A stretch of 64,000 nt of DNA from Sphingomonas sp. Its GTDB lineage: Bacteria > Pseudomonadota > Alphaproteobacteria > Sphingomonadales > Sphingomonadaceae. This document shows, one piece after another, positions 9,328-16,639 of this stretch. The stretch spans positions 1,488,001 through 1,552,000 of the forward strand of contig NZ_JAHBZI010000001.1 in assembly GCF_019635515.1 (NCBI RefSeq), given 5' to 3'. Under the pieces are notes generated by a model that saw only the letters and a list, made by a program, of their open reading frames with translations, did not search any database and was not told where the DNA came from. A program made the translations under genes and the position numbers. Positions within the stretch are counted from its first letter, which is position 1. Each line of letters opens with the position of its first letter.

Positions 9328-10074
9328 TCAGCCTTTCAGGAGCGGGTAGTGGCCCGGGTCGAGCTCGCCGTTTAAGCGATACCGCAGATAGCGCCCAAAT
9401 AAGGTCCAGGCGCGGTGCGCCGTTTCGCGATTTGTCGTGGCGTCAACTTCCACTCTGTCGCCGTGACGGGAGCTCTTCGAAACCTCGGACAAGGATCTCA
9501 CGAACTTTTCGTCCACATGCAGTGCGGCGCGCAATTTCTCCCATTGCGCCGTTCGGCTTGCTGCTGGCGCGATAAGCCGAGCAATACTGTCTGCAACTCT
9601 TCCACAGGCGATCGGGGAGTAATGCGCTCTTCCGAGAGTCATCAAGACATCCGACATTGCGAGTCCGCACTTGAGGTCGATCAGGCTGATGTCCGAAAGC
9701 GCTTCCAGATCACCGTCCGAAAAATCGTGGGTATCGGCCAGGGAGCGATCACCGAACGCGAATTGCTTCGTTTCGCCGTCAGGGAAAATGACCCTGTCGA
9801 GATTTACCGTGTAGGGAATGGCTCGGATAAAACCGGCAGCCTCCACAAAGGTCCGGGCAACGTCCCACGCCGGAAAATACAGGTCCGTGGCCAGTTGCTC
9901 GCTGACCTCAATGTCTGCCGTAACATGCACTCGCACCCGGCCGACGAAAACGGTCACAGCAAACTCCGCAGTGGGACCGCCTTCGATCTCCTGTCGTTTG
10001 ATCCGGGGCCGATAATCTAGTGTGAGAGGGACAACGTCAGGCTCAATTTTTCCTTCATAGATCAGAGTATGCAT
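9328..10074 (-). CDS. hypothetical protein, 248 aa
   Basis: Not recognised. The protein is soluble, rich in Asp and Arg, with no signal peptide or transmembrane segment. ATG 10074 is preceded by GGAG at 7 bases. The first half looks beta-rich (FAVTVFVGRVRVHVTADIEV) and the second half helical and charged, ending RYRLNGELDPGHYPLLKG. It follows recJ by 33 bp on the same strand and could be cotranscribed, but its base composition is lower in GC than recJ and the Mrp genes. That suggests later acquisition or weak selection. A plus-strand frame over the same stretch lacks these start signals. Confidence 0.65.
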   Translation of the reverse strand: MHTLIYEGKIEPDVVPLTLDYRPRIKRQEIEGGPTAEFAVTVFVGRVRVHVTADIEVSEQLATDLYFPAWDVARTFVEAAGFIRAIPYTVNLDRVIFPDGETKQFAFGDRSLADTHDFSDGDLEALSDISLIDLKCGLAMSDVLMTLGRAHYSPIACGRVADSIARLIAPAASRTAQWEKLRAALHVDEKFVRSLSEVSKSSRHGDRVEVDATTNRETAHRAWTLFGRYLRYRLNGELDPGHYPLLKG

Positions 10075-10107
10075 CTGAATCTCCGCTATCCCCGTCGATG
10101 CTAGCGC

Positions 10108-11871
10108 TCAATCCGCCCAGGCCGCATCCTCGATATGCAATTCCGCCGCCGGCTTGGCGCCCCAATCGTCGATCTTGGCACGGCCCGCGAGCCACAGCTT
10201 GCGGTGGCGGGGGGCGGAGAGGAGGGCCTGGCCCAACTCGGTTTCGGCTTGGCGGAAGGCTACCGCCTTTAGGCTGCGGCCATCCTCGCCGGCGACGATG
10301 ACGCGAACGTGGCCGCCGGTGCCGACGACATCGGCCTTGATCACCGAAACCGGCCCGGCGACGACGCGGGGACCTGGCCAGCCCATGCCATATGGCCCAC
10401 CCTCATCCATGGCGGTGACCAGTTCCGGGCACACGCCGCCGGGGGCGAGGACGGCGTCGACCAGCAGCGCGCGCTCGCCCATCGCTTGCGTGACTCGTTC
10501 GGAGAGGCGTTCCTCGAGGAAATCGGCGAATGCTTCGAGATTGTCTTCGGCGATGGTGACCCCGCAGGCCATGGCGTGGCCGCCGCCGGCCAGCAGCAGA
10601 CCGGCATCGCGCGCGGCCATCACCGCAGCGCCGAGGTCGACGCCGGGGATCGAGCGGCCCGAACCCTTGCCGATTCCATTCTCGTCGAGCGCGATGACGA
10701 TCGCCGGGCGGCCCAGCTTCTCCTTGATCCGTCCGGCGACGATGCCGATCACCCCGGCGTGCCAGCCGCGCGCGGCGATCACGGCGACGGCGCGGTTGCC
10801 TTTCGCCTGGCTCAGTTCCTCGGCCTGACGCTGGACATCGCCCTCTATCGCGCGGCGTTCTTCGTTGAGGAGGTTGAGTTCCTCGGCGATGGCGCGGGCT
10901 TCGTCTGGGTCTCGCGTGGTGAGCAGGCGCACGCCGAGGTCCGAGCGTCCAACCCGGCCGCCGGCGTTGATGCGCGGGCCAAGCGCGAAGCCGAGATCGG
11001 TGCAGGTCGGAGCGCGGGTGAGACGCGAGGCGGAGATCAGCGCGTTGAGACCGATGTTACGGCGTCCGGCCATGACCTTGAGACCCTGGGCCACGAAGGC
11101 GCGGTTGAGGCCCTTGAGCGAAGCGACATCGGCGACGGTGCCCAAGGCGACGATATCGAGAAGATCGAGCAGCTTCGGCTCGGGCCGATCCTTGAAAAAG
11201 CCGCGATTGCGCAGCGTGCGGACCAGCGCGGCGCCGAGCAGCCACGCCATGCCGACCGCGGCGAGGTGGCCGTGCGCCGCGCCTTCGGTCTCGTCGAGCC
11301 GGTTGGGATTGACCAGCGAATGCGCCACCGGCAGCTCGGGCGAGCATTTGTGGTGATCGACGACGATCACCTCGGCCTCGGCCGCGCGCGCCATTTCCAG
11401 CGCCTCGAACGCCTGCGCGCCGCAATCGACGGTGACGATCAGGCTGGCGCCCTCCTGCTTGAGCCGCACCAGCGCCTCCCCCGAGGGACCATAGCCTTCC
11501 ATCAGCCGGTCGGGGATGTAGGGCCGCGCTTCCAGCCCGAGATCGCGGAGCAGCAGCACCAGCAGCGCCGCCGAGGTCGCGCCATCGACGTCATAGTCGC
11601 CGAAGATCGCGACCTGCTCCTTCGCCTCGGCCGCGTCGGCGAGGCGTTCGGCGGCACGGTCCATGTCGTTGAAGATCGAGGGATCGGGCATGAAGGCGCG
11701 GATGCTGGGGTTGCGATGCTGCTCCAGTTCCTCGCGCGCCACGCCGCGGGTCAACAGCAGCTGGGTCACCAGATCGTCGGGCACCAGCCCTTCGCGCGAG
11801 TCGCTGGCGAGGCCGCGCCAGCGCCACGGCTGACCGAGGATCGAACGGTGGATATTGAGCACGGCGGACAT
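10108..11871 (-). CDS. recJ: single-stranded-DNA-specific exonuclease RecJ
   Basis: 587-aa 5'-3' ssDNA exonuclease of the DHH phosphoesterase superfamily, acting in RecF-pathway recombination and mismatch and base excision repair. Metal-binding motif I is FGDYDVDGATS at residues 91-100 and the DHH motif is VVDHHK at 170-175. The DHHA1 domain appears as AGRIKEKLGRPAIVI and then SGRSIPGVDLG and GGGHAMACG. I chose ATG 11871 (MSAVLNIHRSILGQPWRW); a longer frame adds 18 residues with no family match. Length is normal. The upstream minus-strand neighbour is an oxygenase gene 40 bp away. Confidence 0.95.
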   Translation of the reverse strand: MSAVLNIHRSILGQPWRWRGLASDSREGLVPDDLVTQLLLTRGVAREELEQHRNPSIRAFMPDPSIFNDMDRAAERLADAAEAKEQVAIFGDYDVDGATSAALLVLLLRDLGLEARPYIPDRLMEGYGPSGEALVRLKQEGASLIVTVDCGAQAFEALEMARAAEAEVIVVDHHKCSPELPVAHSLVNPNRLDETEGAAHGHLAAVGMAWLLGAALVRTLRNRGFFKDRPEPKLLDLLDIVALGTVADVASLKGLNRAFVAQGLKVMAGRRNIGLNALISASRLTRAPTCTDLGFALGPRINAGGRVGRSDLGVRLLTTRDPDEARAIAEELNLLNEERRAIEGDVQRQAEELSQAKGNRAVAVIAARGWHAGVIGIVAGRIKEKLGRPAIVIALDENGIGKGSGRSIPGVDLGAAVMAARDAGLLLAGGGHAMACGVTIAEDNLEAFADFLEERLSERVTQAMGERALLVDAVLAPGGVCPELVTAMDEGGPYGMGWPGPRVVAGPVSVIKADVVGTGGHVRVIVAGEDGRSLKAVAFRQAETELGQALLSAPRHRKLWLAGRAKIDDWGAKPAAELHIEDAAWAD

Positions 11872-11911
11872 TGGAACAATCAATGAACGGCAGAGAGCGG
11901 TCTGTCGAGCC

Positions 11912-12628
11912 TCAGCGCCGCTCACCGCTGCTGGTGTAGGTGGGCACGTGACCGCGGATCCAGGCGTTCTCGCGAAACCATTTGGTGATGATGTATTTCT
12001 GGCCTTCGACCACGCGCATGCCCTCGTGGATGGTGTTGTAATTGGGGCTGCCGTCGGGAAGCATGTTGTTCCAGATCAGCATCATCCGCTTCCTGGGCTT
12101 GAAGCGGACGCCTGCGCGCGGGAACCAGGTCGCGCCTCCTTCCTCGACATCGTTCAGATAGATCATCGCGGTCCAGGTGCGCTGGCCGCCGAACTCGAGC
12201 ATCTTTTCCCAATAGGGCGCGCTCTCGTGGAAATAGTCGCAATGGGCGCGGAACTGCTGGCCGGGAGCATAGCGCTGGCCCTGCATCGTCTCGGCATTGG
12301 CCGGCGGGATGCCGAGCAGCATCGCGATGCGGTCGTCGATCGGCCAGACGGCGTCGGACCAGCGATCGAGATCGGTCGAGCTGCTGGTGCGGAACTCGGG
12401 ATCGTCATGGGTCGCGAGCAGCGTCGAGGGGCGGGCGGCCGCGTCGATCAGGCCGATCAGCTGCGCGCACTCCTGATCGCTGAGGAAGTCGGGATAGGTG
12501 TACATCTGCGCGGCATCGGTCTTGGCGCGGGCGACGTGCGGATCCGCTTCCAGCCGGGCGGAGACGTCGCGCCCGATCCGGGCCCGGGCGGGCGAGGGCG
12601 ATCCCTGGGTCTTTGCAGCGATTTTCAC
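11912..12628 (-). CDS. 2OG-Fe(II) oxygenase, prolyl 4-hydroxylase-like
   Basis: 238-aa P4Hc-family dioxygenase. Iron ligands are visible as H129 and D131 (FRAHCDYF) and H201 (NTIHEGMRV). K211 (EGQKYIITKW) is the expected 2-oxoglutarate-binding lysine ten residues later. The region YLNDVEEGGATWFP is typical of prolyl hydroxylase homologs. The start is GTG 12628; the next methionine in frame (residue 42) would cut off a conserved-looking segment (RLEADPHVARAKTDAA). The substrate is unknown. Bacterial members hydroxylate proline in proteins or peptides, or other small targets. Confidence 0.88.
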   Translation of the reverse strand: MKIAAKTQGSPSPARARIGRDVSARLEADPHVARAKTDAAQMYTYPDFLSDQECAQLIGLIDAAARPSTLLATHDDPEFRTSSSTDLDRWSDAVWPIDDRIAMLLGIPPANAETMQGQRYAPGQQFRAHCDYFHESAPYWEKMLEFGGQRTWTAMIYLNDVEEGGATWFPRAGVRFKPRKRMMLIWNNMLPDGSPNYNTIHEGMRVVEGQKYIITKWFRENAWIRGHVPTYTSSGERR

Positions 12629-12671
12629 GATGGCCAGATCGCCTTTGGGAGGGGCGGGGTCAAGATGCCAA

Positions 12672-12699
12672 GAGGCCCGGACGTCTCCATCCGGGCCTC
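12672..12699 (-). terminator. strong hairpin between the RcnB-like and oxygenase genes
   Basis: Perfect 10-bp inverted repeat GAGGCCCGGA/TCCGGGCCTC with an 8-nt loop. It lies 29 bp past the stop of the RcnB-like gene on the minus strand. The following bases (TTGGCATCTTG) are only moderately U-rich, so it may attenuate rather than fully terminate. Confidence 0.55.
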
Positions 12700-12727
12700 A
12701 GGATTTCTGGCGAGATTGCGGGCTCTC

Positions 12728-13645
12728 TTACCAGAAGATGTCGTAGACCGTGTCCACCACCTCGCCGGTGTAGATATCGACGAGGAGCGCATCGTTGTAA
12801 TAGCGCACCCAGCGATACGGCCCGTAGACCTCCGGCAGGCGATAGTAGAACGGATCGTTGATCCAGTATTGCGAGCTGAACAGGATCGAGCTCAGCGTGT
12901 AGCCGATCGAGAAGCGGCGATAGCCATATCCCCAGCCCGACGGCGCATAATAGCGCGGCAGGCGATAGGCGCTGCGATTAGAGCTGCGATAGCCGCGCCA
13001 ATCGTAGCGGTTGTTGCTCCGCCAGCCATTGTTCCAGCGGTCACGATTGTCATAGCGGTTGTTGTTCCAGCCGCCATTGTTGCGATCGTTCCAGCCACGG
13101 TTGTTGTTGCCGCTCCAGCCGCGGTTATCGCCGCGATTGCCACGCCATTGCGGCTGCGGCTGCGGCTGCGGGCGCTGCTGGGCCTGCTGGCCGTTGTTCC
13201 ACTGGCCGCCGCGATTGCCGCGGTTCCACTGGCCGCGATCGCCGCGGTTCTGCCACTGTTGCGCCGATTGGCTCGGCTGGGCGGGCTGGGCCGGCTGCTG
13301 CGCCTGGGGCTGCTGACGCCAGCTGCCGCGCTGGCCATCGCCGCCACCACGGTTCCAGCTGCGCTGACCGCTATCGCCACCGCGATTGCCGCGGTCGCCA
13401 CCGCCCCAGCTGCGCTGCTGCTGCGGCTGCTGCGGCTGAGCCTGGGCGGGCTGGGCCTGGGGCTGTGCGCGCCAGCTGCCAGCGCCGCGATCGCCACGGC
13501 CTTCGCGGAAAGCGCCGCCACCGGCGTTTTCGTTGTTCTGAACGCGTTCGCGATTGCCGCCCCAGCGTCCACGGTCCTGCGCGAGCGCAGCGGGCGGGAC
13601 CAGCGCGGTTGCGGCGATGATCGCCGCGAGCAAGGTCTTCTTCAT
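12728..13645 (-). CDS. RcnB-like secreted protein with Asn/Gln/Trp/Arg-rich low-complexity region
   Basis: 305 aa. A clear signal peptide (MKKTLLAAIIAATALVPPAALAQ, cleavage after ALA-Q) is followed by about 190 residues of low complexity, with repeated RGNRGG, QPQAQ, WNNG and NNRGW units. The C-terminal 80 residues (RLPRYYAPSGWGYGYRR to YTGEVVDTVYDIFW) match the RcnB family tail with paired RY and DALL motifs. RcnB of E. coli is a periplasmic protein in nickel/cobalt efflux control; sphingomonad relatives have no proven role. The start has AGGATGAGAG just upstream. Periplasmic location is inferred. Confidence 0.8.
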   Translation of the reverse strand: MKKTLLAAIIAATALVPPAALAQDRGRWGGNRERVQNNENAGGGAFREGRGDRGAGSWRAQPQAQPAQAQPQQPQQQRSWGGGDRGNRGGDSGQRSWNRGGGDGQRGSWRQQPQAQQPAQPAQPSQSAQQWQNRGDRGQWNRGNRGGQWNNGQQAQQRPQPQPQPQWRGNRGDNRGWSGNNNRGWNDRNNGGWNNNRYDNRDRWNNGWRSNNRYDWRGYRSSNRSAYRLPRYYAPSGWGYGYRRFSIGYTLSSILFSSQYWINDPFYYRLPEVYGPYRWVRYYNDALLVDIYTGEVVDTVYDIFW

Positions 13646-13791
13646 CTCTCATCCTCCGCTCGGCCGGCAAGGGCGCCGTTTCCCCGAGTTGAACCCCATT
13701 TACGCGAGCGTCACTGTCGCGATTCTGAATTCGCCCGACAGCCAATTGAAAGGAATCTTAACCGCGTCACGGCTGCGGTCCGGCTGTCGTC

Positions 13792-14286
13792 TCAGGGAGG
13801 GGACGCCCCTTCCAGTGTGTCCAACGCGGCATCGCCCCGTGCGATCCGTCCGGCCTGCTCGATCGCGTCGATCAGGCGGGGATAGATACCGCAGCGGCAG
13901 ATATTGGGGATCGCTTCCTTGATGTCCGCTTCCGAAGGATTGCGGTTGGCGCGCAGCAGAACCGATGCCGCCATCACCACGCCGGGAATGCAATAGCCGC
14001 ATTGCGGGACATTGGCGGCGATCAGCGCCTGCTGGACCGGATGGCCGCGATCCTTGGACAATCCCTCGATCGTGGTGACGAAGGTTCCCTCAAGGCCGCC
14101 GATGGTCTCCTGGCAGGCGAGGCGGGCAGTGCCATCGACATCGACGGTGCACGCCCCGCAATCGCCGGTGCCGCAGCCATATTTGGTGCCGGTCAGGTTG
14201 GAAGCGTCGCGCAGCGCCCATAGCAGGGGCGTGCGCGGGTCCATTTTATATTCGACCGGCTGATTGTTGACGGTGAAGCGAGTCAT
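13792..14286 (-). CDS. (2Fe-2S)-binding subunit of an IorA/CoxS-type molybdenum hydroxylase
   Basis: 164-aa small subunit of the xanthine oxidase family. The plant-type ferredoxin domain carries C38, C43, C46 (GCGTGDCGAC) and C58. The C-terminal helical domain carries the second cluster at C96, C99 (QCGYC) and C130, C132 (CRC). The protein passes electrons from a molybdopterin large subunit. ATG 14286 gives MTRFTVNNQPV; three extra upstream residues are possible. No large or FAD subunit is adjacent: the next genes are an RcnB-like protein and, divergently, a dioxygenase, so the partner must be elsewhere or absent. Confidence 0.92.
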   Translation of the reverse strand: MTRFTVNNQPVEYKMDPRTPLLWALRDASNLTGTKYGCGTGDCGACTVDVDGTARLACQETIGGLEGTFVTTIEGLSKDRGHPVQQALIAANVPQCGYCIPGVVMAASVLLRANRNPSEADIKEAIPNICRCGIYPRLIDAIEQAGRIARGDAALDTLEGASPP

Positions 14287-14516
14287 GCGGGGCAAGGTGT
14301 AGCGGGAAACGAGTCGTTTCTGGAAGCGGCATTGTCGAGTCGAACCACAACGCCGATTTCAGGTGCGGCTGCCAACTTCACGCTTTTCACGGTGAATCGG
14401 GTTCGAAGTTGCGCGGCCTTGAAATAAAGTTTCAATCGCGGCTTCGGAACAATGCACGGTTCAAAGAGCAATTCAGCAACCCCTAGCATTTCCGGGTCTT
14501 TGTAGGACAGCAATCA

Positions 14517-15317
14517 GTGACGCTTCCCTCACTCTTCATTCCGCACGGCGGCGGGCCCTGCTTCTTCATGGATCCGGCCGGTGGTCCTCCCGATCCGATG
14601 TGGCGGCCGATGCAGGCCTATCTGGCCGGGCTGATCGAATCGCTGCCCGAGCGGCCCAAGGCGATCCTGATGGTCTCCGGGCACTGGGAGGAGGATACCG
14701 TCACCGTGCATGCAGGCGACGGGCATCCGCTCCTGTACGATTATGGCGGTTTCCCCGAGCATACCTATCGCCTGCGCTGGGATGCGCCGGGTTCGCCTGA
14801 AGTGGCGGCACGGGCGAGGGCATTGCTGGAGGGCGCGGGTTTTCCGGTCGGTGAGGAGCGAGCACGCGGCTGGGATCACGGCGTGTTCATTCCGATGATG
14901 GTGGCGGTGCCGGGAGCGGATATTCCGCTGGTCCAGCTGTCGCTGCGCAAGGATCTCGATCCCGCCGATCATGTCGCGATGGGCCGGGCGCTTGCACCGC
15001 TGCGCGACGAAGGCGTGCTGATTGTCGGCAGCGGCATGAGCTTCCACAATATGCGCGCGTTCGGCGACCACGCGACCGGGCCGGCGGATGTGTGGGACGC
15101 AGCGCTGGTCGATGCGGTGACCGATCTCGATCCGGCGCGGCGGGCGGAGCGGGTGGCGGCATGGGAGAGGCTGCCCGAGGCACGGTTCGCGCATCCGCGT
15201 GAGGAGCATCTGCTGCCGCTGATGGTCGCTTTGGGCGCGGGCGGCGAGGGGCCGGCGGTGGCGGATTATCGCGACCATGTCATGGGATGGGCGGTCAGCG
15301 GGTTCCGGTTTGGCTAG
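14517..15317 (+). CDS. extradiol ring-opening dioxygenase, DODA/LigB type
   Basis: 266-aa cytoplasmic member of the class III extradiol dioxygenases, which use non-haem Fe(II) or Zn. Conserved blocks are LFIPHGGGPCFF (metal-ligand His near residue 9), LMVSGHWEED and DHGVFIPMM, with LIVGSGMSFHNMRAF towards the C-terminus. These match the YgiD/4,5-DOPA dioxygenase group. The start is GTG 14517. It is divergent from the [2Fe-2S] subunit gene across 230 bp of relatively AT-rich sequence that should contain both promoters. The aromatic substrate is unknown. Confidence 0.9.
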   Translation: MTLPSLFIPHGGGPCFFMDPAGGPPDPMWRPMQAYLAGLIESLPERPKAILMVSGHWEEDTVTVHAGDGHPLLYDYGGFPEHTYRLRWDAPGSPEVAARARALLEGAGFPVGEERARGWDHGVFIPMMVAVPGADIPLVQLSLRKDLDPADHVAMGRALAPLRDEGVLIVGSGMSFHNMRAFGDHATGPADVWDAALVDAVTDLDPARRAERVAAWERLPEARFAHPREEHLLPLMVALGAGGEGPAVADYRDHVMGWAVSGFRFG

Positions 15318-15329
15318 CTGTCCCAGACC

Positions 15330-15362
15330 CTTGTCACCCCGGCCTTGTGCCGGGGTCCAACG
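15330..15362 (+). repeat. left 33-bp palindromic repeat of the GIY-YIG unit
   Basis: The element is a hairpin: arm ACCCCGGC, loop CTTGT, arm GCCGGGGT. Its full 33 bp are the exact reverse complement of 15705-15737. It begins 12 bp after the stop of the dioxygenase gene. Confidence 0.9.
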
Positions 15363-15383
15363 GGCGGCAGACGATGACGCTCG

Positions 15384-15695
15384 ATGTTCGAACGGAATCC
15401 CTGCGTCTACATCCTCGCAAATCGCTATCACGGCGCATTGTATGTCGGCGTGACCTCCGATCTGCTGGCACGGATCGTCCAGCATCGTGAAGGCACGTTC
15501 GAAGGGCATACCAAGCGCTATGGCATCATTCGACTGGTATATTACGAAGTCGGCGGGACGATGGAGTCGGTTATCGCCCGCGAGAAATCGCTCAAGCGTT
15601 GGCGGCGGGACTGGAAGTGCAACCTGATCGAGCGTCAGAATCCATTGTGGAATGATCTGGCGGTTGGGCTTGGGCTGGAGCCTCTACCGGCATGA
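15384..15695 (+). CDS. GIY-YIG nuclease family protein (copy 1)
   Basis: 103-aa single-domain protein of the small stand-alone GIY-YIG family (UPF0213/YhbQ-like). CVYILANRYHGALYVGVTS gives the GIY-YIG strands in the form VYI...LYVGVT. Downstream are the catalytic-region arginine (LLARIVQHREG), the YYE segment and the metal-binding Glu in ESVIAREKSLKRWRRDWK. The gene sits precisely between two perfect inverted 33-bp palindromes. A paralog, about half identical by eye, lies at 57367-57684 next to the same type of palindrome. Its role is unknown. Members cleave DNA in other contexts, and I infer a possible link with the repeats. Confidence 0.92.
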   Translation: MFERNPCVYILANRYHGALYVGVTSDLLARIVQHREGTFEGHTKRYGIIRLVYYEVGGTMESVIAREKSLKRWRRDWKCNLIERQNPLWNDLAVGLGLEPLPA

Positions 15696-15704
15696 CCTGC
15701 GGCG

Positions 15705-15737
15705 CGTTGGACCCCGGCACAAGGCCGGGGTGACAAG
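15705..15737 (-). repeat. right 33-bp palindromic repeat of the GIY-YIG unit
   Basis: Exact reverse complement of 15330-15362. It lies 9 bp after the GIY-YIG stop and 22 bp before the end of the convergent aldolase gene. I found no obvious target-site duplication outside the two repeats. Confidence 0.9.
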
Positions 15738-15759
15738 TTAAGGGTAGGGGCAGAGGTCT

Positions 15760-16518
15760 CTACTCCCGCCAGCTCTGATCCTTGCGATCGACTAGCCGCA
15801 CCATCGCCGCGAAATCCGCCGCGCCCGGGCCGCCGGGGACCTGCGCCATATGCAGATCGCGCTGGTGCACCGCGACCACTTCGTCCGCCACGCGCAGCGG
15901 CTTGCCCGCCGCCATCGTCGCCAGCTGGATCTCGCAGGCGCGCTGGAGCGACCAGTGCTTGATGAAGGCTTCGGGCACGGTCTTGCCCATCACCAATATG
16001 CCGTGGTTGCGGAGCAGCATCATCCGCTTGTCGCCGAGGTTGGAGAGCAGGCGCTCGCCTTCCTCGTCGCGGACCGTCACGCCCTCGAAATCGTGATAGG
16101 CGATCTGGCCGGGGAAGTTGCAGGCGTAGAAATTGACCGGCTGGAGCCCGCCCTCGAGGCTGGCCACCGCCATGCCCGCGGTGGTGTGCGTGTGGGCGAT
16201 GCAGTGCGCGTCGGGCAGATGGCGGTGGAACAATGCGTGCTGGACGAAGCCGGCGCGGTTGACCGGATAGGGGCTGTCGTCGAGCTTGTTGCCGTCGATA
16301 TCGATCTTGACGAGGTTCGAGGCCTTCACCTCGCTGAAATGCAGCCCGAACGGATTGATCAGGAACGCGCCTTCCTCGTCCGGCACCTTCAGGGTGATGT
16401 GGTTATAGATCATCTCCGACCAGCCCATGTGATCGAAGACGCGGTAGCAGGCGGCGAGCTGCTGGCGGGCTTCCCACTCGGCTTCGGTCATCTGCGAATT
16501 CTTGAGCGCGGTGGCCAT
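15760..16518 (-). CDS. class II aldolase/adducin family protein
   Basis: 252-aa zinc-dependent aldolase-fold protein. Zinc-site histidines are visible in the HTHTTAG motif (AHCIAHTHTTAG) and in LLRNHGILVMG. MGWSEMIYNHITLKVP near residue 31 is the phosphate-binding and N-terminal block. The start ATG has AGGAGA about 9 bases upstream. Homologs include fuculose-phosphate aldolase and ribulose-phosphate epimerase; the substrate cannot be read. A palindromic repeat occupies the upstream region. Confidence 0.9.
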   Translation of the reverse strand: MATALKNSQMTEAEWEARQQLAACYRVFDHMGWSEMIYNHITLKVPDEEGAFLINPFGLHFSEVKASNLVKIDIDGNKLDDSPYPVNRAGFVQHALFHRHLPDAHCIAHTHTTAGMAVASLEGGLQPVNFYACNFPGQIAYHDFEGVTVRDEEGERLLSNLGDKRMMLLRNHGILVMGKTVPEAFIKHWSLQRACEIQLATMAAGKPLRVADEVVAVHQRDLHMAQVPGGPGAADFAAMVRLVDRKDQSWRE

Positions 16519-16561
16519 GGCGGTCTCTCCTGAATTTCGTGGATTGGGTATGCCACACGCC

Positions 16562-16639
16562 GTTCTCCTGCGAAAGCGGGAGTCCAGGGTTATTGAGCGT
16601 ATCGTGTGCGATCCTGGCCTCCTGCTTTCGCAGGAGAAC
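16562..16639. repeat. palindromic repeat pair, family B copy 1
   Basis: Two inverted hairpins: a left unit containing CTCCTGCGAAAGCGGGAG and a right unit containing CTCCTGCTTTCGCAGGAG, separated by about 25 bp. The outer arms GTTCTCCTGCG and CGCAGGAGAAC are complementary. It lies between the aldolase start and the 3' end of pccR, whose stop codon touches its last base. Similar units occur at 20327, 21204 and 23441. Confidence 0.85.

Noticed and set aside
12900..13550. Repetitive DNA resembling a tandem or CRISPR-like array
   Set aside because: The periodicity comes from short codon repeats of the low-complexity protein; no regular repeat-spacer structure exists.
11855..13885. 676-aa plus-strand open frame across recJ, the oxygenase and the RcnB-like gene
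   Set aside because: It is antisense to three well-supported genes, is Ala/Val/Leu/Arg-rich as expected of GC-rich shadow frames, and has no domain or ribosome-binding site.
14283..14513. 76-aa minus-strand frame between the [2Fe-2S] subunit and dioxygenase genes
   Set aside because: It lies in the divergent promoter region, overlaps the start of the downstream gene, and shows no domain or convincing ribosome-binding site.
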